A stretch of 6,566 nt of DNA from S012-113 sp039714715 (GTDB lineage: Bacteria > Bacteroidota > Bacteroidia > Cytophagales > Cyclobacteriaceae), in contig JBDLIU010000252.1 in NCBI GenBank assembly GCA_039714715.1, forward strand, positions 1 through 6,566, read 5' to 3'. Below are positions 1 to 6,566 of the stretch, one piece after another. Numbering within the stretch: position 1 is the first letter of the stretch; each line of letters starts with the position of its first letter. A model generated the notes under the pieces. It saw nothing but the letters and a program-made list of their open reading frames with translations, was not told where the DNA came from and did not search any database. The translations under genes and the position numbers were made by a program.

Positions 1-2807
1 AAGATATAGCTAGAGCAAAAGAAAGCAACATTGTTAATTCCTTAACAGGTAAGGTTGCTGGTGTACAGGTAATGGGTGGACAGAATATGGGAGGCTCATC
101 CAGGATTACAATTAGGGGAGTTAATACATTAAATTCTGAGAACCAACCATTGTTTATTGTAGATGGTATGCCAATTGATAACAGTAATTATGCCGGCAGC
201 AATATGGCTTATGGTAATGGTGATAGAAATGCTGCTTTAACTAGTAGCCGGGATTATGGTAATGCAGCACAAGATATTAACCCGGATGATGTTGAATCTA
301 TTACTGTCCTTAAAGGACCTAATGCAACAGCGCTATATGGTAGCAGGGGGGCAAATGGCGTAATTTTAATTACGACAAAAAAGGGTACAGCTAAAGAAGG
401 TTTTGGCGTAACATTTTCTACCGGATTAATGTTATCACAAGCCTATGTTTTTCCTGATCTTCAAAATGAATATGGTGGTGGTAGAAGCGACTTTCTGATT
501 GGCCCTGATGGACCGGAAGCGGATTTGAATATGGATGAAAGCTGGGGTCCCGCGCTTGAAGGTCAAATGGTGAAGCAATGGGGAGGTGAAAACAATATAG
601 GTGAAATTAGACCCTGGATTGCGCACCCCGATAATTACAGAGACTTTTTTGAAATTGGAACCAAGTTTGATAACCATATTGCGATAAATGGAAATGATGG
701 TAAGAACAGCTATAGGATAGCTTATACCCGTATGGATGAGAGGGGAACGGTGCCTAATAGTAAACTAGCCAGAAATACATTTAACATTAGTTTAGACAGG
801 AAACTTAATGATAAGTTTTCAGCAAACTTAAGCATGAACTATATTAATACGCAGGGATATGGAAGACCAAGTGCTGGAGGATCATCCGGTGTAATTCCTT
901 ACAATATGGTTATCTGGACTCAGAGACAGCTTGATTTGGAAAGGCTGAAAGACTATAAATACCCTGATGGCTCACAAAGAACCTGGAGAACAGGAGGTTT
1001 TGGCAATACCGTTGTTCAGGCGAATAACCCATATTGGTTGGTAAATGAAGATTATTCAACTGATGAAAGAAATAGAGTGTTTTACAATGCCGGATTCAGC
1101 TATAAGATTGCGGAATCCCTATCATTAAATGGTAGATTTGGACAAGATTGGTATGCTGATCGAAGGCAGGATAGAAGAGCTGTAGGGACAAGATATACAC
1201 CCTACTACTTGCAGGACCAAATTGAATTTAAGGAAACTAATGCTGATTTGATTTTAACTTATGATAAGAGATTTGGTGAAGATATTTCTCTTGTAGCCAG
1301 TTTAGGTACAAGTATGTATAATCAAAAAAGGCAACGAAACACACAGCAAACAAGTGGTGGTCTTGCTGTGGCTGGTTACTATTCAATTGAGAACTCTATT
1401 GACAGACCAAGTATAAGAGACACATGGTCTGAGAAGGAGGTTCAGTCAGTTTTTGCAACTGCCTCAATAGGATATAAAGATTTTGTATATTTTGATGTGA
1501 CCGGTCGAAATGATTGGTCATCTACCTTACCGGCAGATAACAATTCATACTTTTATCCGTCAGTAGGTGGAAGTTTGGTGTTCAGCGAATTAGTTGATGT
1601 TGATTTGCTTTCATTTGGAAAAATTAGATTAGGCTGGGCAAAAGCGGGTAATAGTGCAAGCCCATATGCTTTGGATCAAATTTTTTCAGCAGGAACACCT
1701 GTAGGATCTTTTCCTAATTTTAGTAATCCAGTAACACTTAATAATGCCAACCTTAGGCCTGAAATAACAACCTCAAAGGAGGTAGGTTTGGATCTGAACC
1801 TGTTTGAAAACAGGTTGGGAATAAATCTTACGCTATATAGTCAGCAGACAATAGATCAGATTTTTAATATAAATGTATCCAGGACTACGGGTTTTGCTAA
1901 CAAGTGGGTGAATGCCGGGAAAGTCGAAAACAAAGGTGTTGAACTGCAACTATTAGGAGATATTCTTCGAAGTGATGATGGGCTTAACTGGAATATTTCT
2001 GTTAATTATGCCAGGAATAATAATAAAGTTCTTGAGTTATTGCCAGGTGTTGATTCTTATTTTATTGCTAACTTTTATACTTCCGGAACAAGTGCTGTTT
2101 ATCTTGAATCCAGGGTAGGGGAAGAGGCTAGCACCATTTATGCTACTAAAATTGCAAGGAATGAAGATGGAAGAAATATCATTATAGCTGATGGAACTAA
2201 TGCAGGAACTTATAAGGTAACTGATGATGTTCAGAAAATTGGGAGTGTGCTGCCTGATTTTAACCTGGGTATAAGCAACAGTTTTTCTTACAAGCATATA
2301 ACATTTAGTCTTTTATTTGATATGCAAAAAGGAGGGGTAATATTTGCCAGGGATTATCAGGATGCTTTGTATGCTGGTAACGTAGCAGAGACTACTGAGA
2401 ATAATATTAGAGAAGAAGGAATAGTACTTGATGGTGTGGTTAATATCAATCCTGATCCTGAGGGAGCACCTATTTGGAAAGAAAATACAACCAATATAGA
2501 TGCACGGACATATAATATCTTAAAACGTAAGACAGCTGGAGATCATACTGTTTTTGACGCAAGTTATATTAAGTTACGTGAGATATCATTTGGTTACAAT
2601 TTACCTTCTTCAGTAATGGATAGAATGCCATTGAAAACTTTGTCCATTTCATTAGTTGGAAGGAATTTAGCGATATTACACAGGAATACACCTGATATGA
2701 TAGACCCGGAGTCTGCAGGTAATTCTTCACTAAACCTACAGGGAAGGTCGTATGGGCAGTTGCCAGCGGCCAGGAACTTTGGATTTAAGCTAACAACTAA
2801 TTTCTAA
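1..2807 (+). CDS. SusC/RagA-family TonB-linked outer-membrane transporter, 5'-truncated by the window edge
   Basis: This is the outer-membrane barrel of a SusCD nutrient importer, powered by TonB. The reading frame is open from the left edge (first whole codon at 3) to TAA at 2805-2807, showing 934 residues. The ATG at 72 is internal, because the 23 codons before it encode conserved plug sequence (NSLTGKVAGVQV). Numbering from the first visible codon, the plug carries IRGVNTL (about 37-43), FIVDGMPID, and NPDDVES followed by LKGPNATALYGSRGANGVILITT (from about 93). The barrel follows, with DESWGP near 178 and RNDWSSTLP near 502, and ends in GFKLTTNF. A terminal Phe is usual for BAM-inserted barrels. 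Alignment by eye to the second SusC suggests about 130 residues are missing (signal peptide, carboxypeptidase-regulatory-like domain, TonB box, plug start), giving a full length near 1,060. A susD follows after 18 bases. Family assignment is secure, but the substrate is unknown. No frameshift is seen. Confidence 0.96.
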   Translation, partial: DIARAKESNIVNSLTGKVAGVQVMGGQNMGGSSRITIRGVNTLNSENQPLFIVDGMPIDNSNYAGSNMAYGNGDRNAALTSSRDYGNAAQDINPDDVESITVLKGPNATALYGSRGANGVILITTKKGTAKEGFGVTFSTGLMLSQAYVFPDLQNEYGGGRSDFLIGPDGPEADLNMDESWGPALEGQMVKQWGGENNIGEIRPWIAHPDNYRDFFEIGTKFDNHIAINGNDGKNSYRIAYTRMDERGTVPNSKLARNTFNISLDRKLNDKFSANLSMNYINTQGYGRPSAGGSSGVIPYNMVIWTQRQLDLERLKDYKYPDGSQRTWRTGGFGNTVVQANNPYWLVNEDYSTDERNRVFYNAGFSYKIAESLSLNGRFGQDWYADRRQDRRAVGTRYTPYYLQDQIEFKETNADLILTYDKRFGEDISLVASLGTSMYNQKRQRNTQQTSGGLAVAGYYSIENSIDRPSIRDTWSEKEVQSVFATASIGYKDFVYFDVTGRNDWSSTLPADNNSYFYPSVGGSLVFSELVDVDLLSFGKIRLGWAKAGNSASPYALDQIFSAGTPVGSFPNFSNPVTLNNANLRPEITTSKEVGLDLNLFENRLGINLTLYSQQTIDQIFNINVSRTTGFANKWVNAGKVENKGVELQLLGDILRSDDGLNWNISVNYARNNNKVLELLPGVDSYFIANFYTSGTSAVYLESRVGEEASTIYATKIARNEDGRNIIIADGTNAGTYKVTDDVQKIGSVLPDFNLGISNSFSYKHITFSLLFDMQKGGVIFARDYQDALYAGNVAETTENNIREEGIVLDGVVNINPDPEGAPIWKENTTNIDARTYNILKRKTAGDHTVFDASYIKLREISFGYNLPSSVMDRMPLKTLSISLVGRNLAILHRNTPDMIDPESAGNSSLNLQGRSYGQLPAARNFGFKLTTNF

Positions 2808-2825
2808 TTTTAAAGTTGAAAAAAA
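2808..2825 (+). promoter_or_regulatory. susC-susD junction and A-rich translation start region
   Basis: Only 18 bases separate the susC stop from the susD ATG, with no room for a terminator plus promoter, so the two genes are almost certainly co-transcribed. The stretch before the ATG (AAAGTTGAAAAAA) has no proper Shine-Dalgarno sequence. An A-rich leader is common at Bacteroidota starts, and I take it as the initiation context. Confidence 0.55.
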
Positions 2826-4316
2826 ATGAAAAATATATTTAGAAATAAGATGTATAGCAGAATAAGAACAGTAGTTGTTGGACTTTTAATCACAATGTAT
2901 GTTGTTTCATGTACTGAAGATTTTGCAGAAATGAATAGAAATCCTAATGGAGCAACTGATATACCAACTACTTATTTGCTCACATCTGCACAACAAAAGT
3001 TAATTACTATTAATTCAAGCTTAGGCTTTAATAAAACAATGATGCTTTGGACTCAGCAATGGGCTCAAAGAGAAACAACAAACAGGAGCAGGTATGATCT
3101 GGCTCCAACCGGAGACTGGAATAGTTTCTATACAAGTGGTATTCCTGATTTAGTGAGTATCATAGAACTAAATCAAGGAGAATTCAAGGACGACTATAAC
3201 AGCTATGGTGATAACGATAATCGAATTGCTGTTGCCAGGATTATGAAAGCCTGGGCTTACAGTCTAATGACTGATGCCTGGGGAGATATACCTTATTCTC
3301 AAGCTCATAATAGGGATTATAGCTTTCCTGCATATGATTTACAAAGTGAAATATACCCAGATTTAATCAAAGAGTTAAATGAAGCAGCAGCACAGATAAA
3401 GGAATCTGAACCTGGATTTATTAGTGGTGATCTAATGTATGATGGAGATATGACTAAATGGAAGAAGTTTGCTAATTCTTTACGAGCAAGACTTGCTGTT
3501 CGAATGATGAAAGCAAATTCTACCTTAGCTCAATCAGAATTGGCAGATGCACTTTCATCACCAATATTTGAATCAAATGATGATAATGCCCTTATAAATT
3601 TTCAAAATTCGGATGATTATGCTAATCCAATTTATGCGGAGTTTCTAACGCAAAACTGGACCTTCCCAACTAAAATGTTGGTAGATACTATGCTTTATCT
3701 GAATGATCCAAGACTTCCAATCTACACTGATACAACGGAAAATGCTTCTGTTGATGACTATGTAGGACTACAATATGGGCTGGAAGATGCCGCTTCAACT
3801 TTGGATCCGAACACAAAACCAAAATTATCAAAAATTGGTGCATTTATTAGGGAACAGAGTTTTCCAAGTATTTTAATGAGTTATTCTGAACTGATGTTCA
3901 TTAAAGCAGAAGCTGCTGAGAAAGGTTGGGTTGCAGGAGATGCCGCTGCTTTATATGATGCTGCAATTACGGCTAATATGGCGTTCTGGGGTGTAGATGC
4001 TGCAGATATTACCACCTATCTTTCTGAACCAGATGTTGTTTACAACGCCGGAACCTCAGATGAGTTAATTGGACTACAAAGGTGGCTCTCTTTATATACT
4101 CAGGGTGCTCAGGCTTACTTTGAATGGAGAAGAACAGGTCAGCCAGGTTTGACTATTCCTGCAACAGGTTTTCTGTTTAATGAGATAACAGAAATGCCAA
4201 GGAGGTACTTTTATCCAATTACAGAAGCCCAATTAAATGGAGAAAATCTCCAGGCAGCACAAGACAGATTGTCTGGTGGAGATAAATTAACTTCTAAAAT
4301 TTGGATTGATCAATAA
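2826..4316 (+). CDS. SusD/RagB-family nutrient-binding outer-membrane lipoprotein (SusD-like_2 type)
   Basis: This 496-residue surface lipoprotein is the predicted substrate-binding lid of the SusC encoded just upstream. The N-terminus is a lipoprotein signal: basic residues (KNIFRNKMYSRIR), a hydrophobic stretch, then the lipobox VVSC with Cys29 as the lipidated residue. The acidic TEDF after Cys29 resembles the surface-export signals of Bacteroidota lipoproteins. The body matches the SusD-like_2 subfamily as I know it: MNRNPNGATDIPTTYLL early, TDAWGDIPYS (D150-S158), the helix KWKKFANSLRARLAVRMMK (211-229), EWRRTGQPGL (from 433), PRRYFYPITEAQLN (from 458) and GGDKLTSKIW near the C-terminus. 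Length is normal for the family. The start at 2826 gives a sensible signal peptide. M9 (2850) could also serve, with a shorter n-region. The gene is followed by an intrinsic terminator, so it closes the transcript. No enzyme gene accompanies it, so the ligand (glycan, peptide or other) cannot be inferred. Confidence 0.95.
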   Translation: MKNIFRNKMYSRIRTVVVGLLITMYVVSCTEDFAEMNRNPNGATDIPTTYLLTSAQQKLITINSSLGFNKTMMLWTQQWAQRETTNRSRYDLAPTGDWNSFYTSGIPDLVSIIELNQGEFKDDYNSYGDNDNRIAVARIMKAWAYSLMTDAWGDIPYSQAHNRDYSFPAYDLQSEIYPDLIKELNEAAAQIKESEPGFISGDLMYDGDMTKWKKFANSLRARLAVRMMKANSTLAQSELADALSSPIFESNDDNALINFQNSDDYANPIYAEFLTQNWTFPTKMLVDTMLYLNDPRLPIYTDTTENASVDDYVGLQYGLEDAASTLDPNTKPKLSKIGAFIREQSFPSILMSYSELMFIKAEAAEKGWVAGDAAALYDAAITANMAFWGVDAADITTYLSEPDVVYNAGTSDELIGLQRWLSLYTQGAQAYFEWRRTGQPGLTIPATGFLFNEITEMPRRYFYPITEAQLNGENLQAAQDRLSGGDKLTSKIWIDQ

Positions 4317-4340
4317 AACTAATCTAACACTAAAACAAAG

Positions 4341-4375
4341 TGGTCGTCTTGTCATTCAGGGCGACCATTTTTTTT
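4341..4375 (+). terminator. Rho-independent terminator closing the first susCD unit
   Basis: The 5' arm TGGTCGTCT (4341-4349) pairs with GGGCGACCA (4359-4367) as nine base pairs, including two G-U wobbles. The loop is 9 nt (TGTCATTCA), and eight Ts follow directly (4368-4375). The stem can be extended outward through AAAG (4337-4340) pairing into the T run. It begins 24 bases after the susD stop, where the end of a two-gene transcript would be expected. Confidence 0.9.
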
Positions 4376-4453
4376 CAATATTGAATAAGCTAATATTTTA
4401 CTTATTTATGATATAACTTTACTTTACAACATAATAAATTAACCCAGGTATAT
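4376..4453 (+). other. AT-rich leader region upstream of the second susC, with small dyads
   Basis: This is the rest of the 137-base gap after the terminator. It holds the candidate promoter and two small symmetric sequences. One is a perfect 10-base palindrome, TCAATATTGA (4375-4384), overlapping the putative -33 TTG. The other is an inverted pair AATAAG (4384-4389) and CTTATT (4401-4406), lying between the putative boxes. Either could bind a regulator, but in DNA this AT-rich they may be chance. A weak Shine-Dalgarno-like AGG (4446-4448) lies 5 bases before the ATG. I see no riboswitch or small gene here. Confidence 0.35.
4381..4410 (+). promoter_or_regulatory. Candidate Bacteroidota-type promoter for the second susC
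   Basis: TTG at 4381-4383 lies 19 bases before TATTTATG (4403-4410). The latter matches the Bacteroidota -7 box TAnnTTTG at all but one defined position, and the spacing is as expected for the -33/-7 pair. Transcription would begin a few bases past 4410, leaving a leader of about 35-40 nt before the ATG at 4454. An alternative -7 box is TAACTTTA (4414-4421), but no TTG sits at the right distance. The region is very AT-rich, so chance matches are likely. Its position just after a terminator is the main supporting argument. Confidence 0.4.
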
Positions 4454-6566
4454 ATGAAAACAACTTTACAGTTTTATGTTCTGTCTTTGTTATTGCTGAT
4501 TGGCGGATTGGCCGTAGCACAAGACAGGACAGTTACGGGTACGGTTACTGAGGCAGAAGACGGTCTCCCTATTCCCGGTGTAAACGTGGTTGTGCTGGGC
4601 ACAACTACTGGAACAGCAACAGATCTTGATGGTAATTATAAGCTTATAGTGCCGGAAGGCGCTTCAATAGTATTTTCCTTCATTGGCTATGCAACACAAA
4701 CAATTGAAGTAGGGAGTCAGTCTGTGATCAATGTGGCTCTAGAAAGTGATGCCCAGGCTCTTGAGGAAGTAGTTGTAACAGCATTAGGAATTGAAAGAAG
4801 TGAAGCTTCTTTGGGTTATGCAGTTCAGGAAGTGAATGCTGATGACATGGCGGTTAAAGATCCTACTTCTATTACAAACTCTATACAAGGTCGAGTCGCT
4901 GGAGTACAAATTAAATCTGGATCCGGAACAGTTGGAGGATCTTCAAGCATTCTTATTAGAGGAGTATCATCCTTGGAACAATCTAACCAACCTCTCTATA
5001 TTGTTGACGGCACTCCAATAAACAATTTTGATGTTAGCAACAATACTGTTGGTTATGATTATGGCAATGGTGCCCAGGATATTAATCCTGATGACGTGGA
5101 AAGTCTGTCTGTATTAAAAGGTGCAGCTGCTACAACATTATATGGTAGCAGGGGAGCCAATGGAGTTATCTTGATAACTACAAAGTCGGGTAAAGGTAAA
5201 GAAGGTTTAGGAGTTGAGTTTAGCTCAACCACAACATTTGATAATGCCTATATATTCCCGGAATTTCAAAATGAATACGGTGCTGGAAGACCTTCAGATG
5301 GTGGTTTAGATTTTCAAACCTTTGATTTTGCAGCTTCTGGGTTAAATATCGGTTGGATAATATTTGATGAAACACCTGTTGTGGTTTCTGGACGAGATGA
5401 AAGTTGGGGGCCTAAAATGGATGGCACCGAAGTTTTACATTGGGATTCTTTTGTTCCTGAAAGTGATAATTATTTACAAACCAGACCTTATTCACCACAA
5501 CCAGACAACTATAAGAAGTTGTTCGATACTGGTATAACTATAAGTAATAGTGTATCTGCTACTAAGGGTGATGAGGAATCTTCTTTCAGACTTTCTTATA
5601 CAAATGTTTCTCAGAAAGGAATTGTTCTTGGCACTGAATTAAAGAAGAATATTATATCATTTAAGGGTTCGAACAAGATCCATGATAGAGTTAAAGTATT
5701 TGCTTCGGTGAATTATATTAAGCAAAACTCTAGACGTTCAAAATTCGGCTATACTGAAGACGGTACATCTGTTCCGGGTGGGATGAGAATATGGACACAA
5801 AGAAATATTGATACAGATAGATTAAGGGAATTGACTTATTCAAATGCTCTTGGTAGGCAAGTAGGTTGGAATTTAAGAGATATCTCTGATGGAAGGCTTT
5901 ATCTAAGATGGAGTAATAATCCTTTCTGGACATTTGACAATGTTTATGCTTTGGATTCTAAAAACAGGGTATATGGCAATTTTGGCTTTTCTTTAGAGAT
6001 TATTGAGGGACTCACTTTTACTTCAACTGCCCGTACTGACTTTTACAACCTAAATATTAATAACAGGATTGGCACTGGTAATGTTTATCCTGGGCAAGTA
6101 TACTATAGTGAATCGACCAGAAATGCATATGAAAATAATTATGAGGGTATCTTTAATTATACAAAACAGCTTAACGAGAATATTTCTTTAACAGCGATCC
6201 TGGGGGGTAATATCAGATATTCTCAGTATAAGAGTTCATGGATCGGTACAGTTGGTGGCTTTGAGATCGATGATTTTTACCATATTGACAATTCGGTAGA
6301 GCCACCAGGTACGAGTTCCTATTTTAGTGAAAAGCAAACTAACTCACTTTTTGCTTCAGCATCTCTAGGGTATAAAGATATGCTATACCTTGATTTATCT
6401 GGAAGAAATGATTGGTCATCTACTTTGCCGGTTGAGAGTAATTCATATTTCTACCCTGCAGTTAGTGCTAGTTTTTTGTTCTCGGAATTGATTGATCAAC
6501 CAGTTCTATCTATGGGTAAGATTAGGGCCGGTTATGCAATAGTTGGTAATGACACAGGACCATACA
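4454..6566 (+). CDS. Second SusC/RagA-family TonB-linked outer-membrane transporter, 3'-truncated by the window edge
   Basis: This is a TonB-dependent outer-membrane importer paralogous to the first SusC. The frame is open from ATG 4454 to the right edge (704 whole codons, no stop). The start is fixed by a good signal peptide: MKTT, a Leu/Val-rich core, and likely cleavage at AVA|QD after residue 22. Residues about 25-97 form a carboxypeptidase-regulatory-like beta domain (RTVTGTVT, IPGVNVVVLGTTTGTATDLDGNYKL, FIGY). A TonB box EEVVVTALG follows at 104-112. The plug has SIQGRVAGVQI, IRGVSSL (168-174), YIVDGTPIN, and NPDDVES to LITTK (211-244) including YGSRGANG. The barrel has DESWGP at 315 and RNDWSSTLP at 651. 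No STN domain lies between signal peptide and regulatory-like domain, so FecR-type signalling through this protein is unlikely. Alignment by eye to the first SusC suggests about 380 more residues, for a total near 1,080. A susD partner is expected downstream. Substrate unknown. Confidence 0.96.
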   Translation, partial: MKTTLQFYVLSLLLLIGGLAVAQDRTVTGTVTEAEDGLPIPGVNVVVLGTTTGTATDLDGNYKLIVPEGASIVFSFIGYATQTIEVGSQSVINVALESDAQALEEVVVTALGIERSEASLGYAVQEVNADDMAVKDPTSITNSIQGRVAGVQIKSGSGTVGGSSSILIRGVSSLEQSNQPLYIVDGTPINNFDVSNNTVGYDYGNGAQDINPDDVESLSVLKGAAATTLYGSRGANGVILITTKSGKGKEGLGVEFSSTTTFDNAYIFPEFQNEYGAGRPSDGGLDFQTFDFAASGLNIGWIIFDETPVVVSGRDESWGPKMDGTEVLHWDSFVPESDNYLQTRPYSPQPDNYKKLFDTGITISNSVSATKGDEESSFRLSYTNVSQKGIVLGTELKKNIISFKGSNKIHDRVKVFASVNYIKQNSRRSKFGYTEDGTSVPGGMRIWTQRNIDTDRLRELTYSNALGRQVGWNLRDISDGRLYLRWSNNPFWTFDNVYALDSKNRVYGNFGFSLEIIEGLTFTSTARTDFYNLNINNRIGTGNVYPGQVYYSESTRNAYENNYEGIFNYTKQLNENISLTAILGGNIRYSQYKSSWIGTVGGFEIDDFYHIDNSVEPPGTSSYFSEKQTNSLFASASLGYKDMLYLDLSGRNDWSSTLPVESNSYFYPAVSASFLFSELIDQPVLSMGKIRAGYAIVGNDTGPY

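Noticed and set aside
72..74. ATG at 72 as the start of the first susC
   Set aside because: The frame is open upstream to the left edge and encodes conserved plug sequence that aligns with residues from about 131 of the second SusC. A start here would also lack any signal peptide.
435..677. 80-codon minus-strand reading frame
   Set aside because: It lies wholly inside the first susC, antisense to conserved plug/barrel sequence, and has no recognisable motif or initiation signal.
2037..2297. 86-codon minus-strand reading frame
   Set aside because: It is antisense within the barrel of the first susC, with no family resemblance. It is a chance opening in AT-rich coding DNA.
4375..4406. Inverted repeats as an attachment site, insertion-sequence end or CRISPR remnant
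   Set aside because: The dyads are only 6-10 bases of AT-rich sequence. There are no target-site duplications, no transposase or integrase, and no regularly spaced repeats.
4836..5021. 61-codon plus-strand reading frame
   Set aside because: It is out of frame within the second susC, whose frame runs through this region with clear plug motifs.
5730..5933. 67-codon minus-strand reading frame
   Set aside because: It is antisense inside the barrel region of the second susC and has no independent support.
1..6566. tRNA, rRNA, CRISPR array or defence genes
   Set aside because: Coding sequence fills nearly all of the window, and the one gap is fully described by terminator and leader. No cloverleaf, rRNA block or regularly spaced repeat was seen.

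Overview
The window is AT-rich DNA from a member of the Bacteroidota. All three genes belong to families typical of that phylum: two SusC/RagA-type TonB-dependent outer-membrane transporters and one SusD-type surface lipoprotein. The translation starts are A-rich or carry only a weak Shine-Dalgarno sequence, and the one candidate promoter resembles the Bacteroidota -33/-7 consensus, which fits. The 'KG' variant of the plug signature and the SusD-like_2 type of lipoprotein remind me of Cytophagales-like environmental bacteria. That finer placement is inference only.

Layout, all on the + strand: (1) 1-2807 is the 3' part of a first susC-like gene, with its start outside the window. (2) 2826-4316 is a complete susD-like gene 18 bases downstream, evidently in the same transcript. 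(3) 4317-4453 is an intergenic gap with a clear intrinsic terminator (4341-4375), a candidate promoter (4381-4410) and small dyads. (4) 4454-6566 is the 5' part of a second susC-like gene, open to the right edge. It has a signal peptide, a carboxypeptidase-regulatory-like domain, a TonB box, a complete plug and roughly the first half of the barrel.

The first susC and susD should form one SusCD 'pedal-bin' importer. The TonB-dependent barrel sits in the outer membrane, and the SusD lipoprotein forms a substrate-capturing lid on the cell surface. The second susC starts a separate, paralogous transport unit, whose own susD is expected just beyond the window. The two SusC proteins are clearly related along their whole overlap but diverged, as expected for an old tandem duplication. 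No glycoside hydrolase, sulfatase, peptidase, sigma/anti-sigma pair or hybrid two-component regulator lies in the window, so the substrate cannot be named.

I see no sign of a new kind of system. This is an ordinary nutrient-uptake locus, and its main points of interest are the tandem arrangement and the terminator/promoter boundary between the two units.
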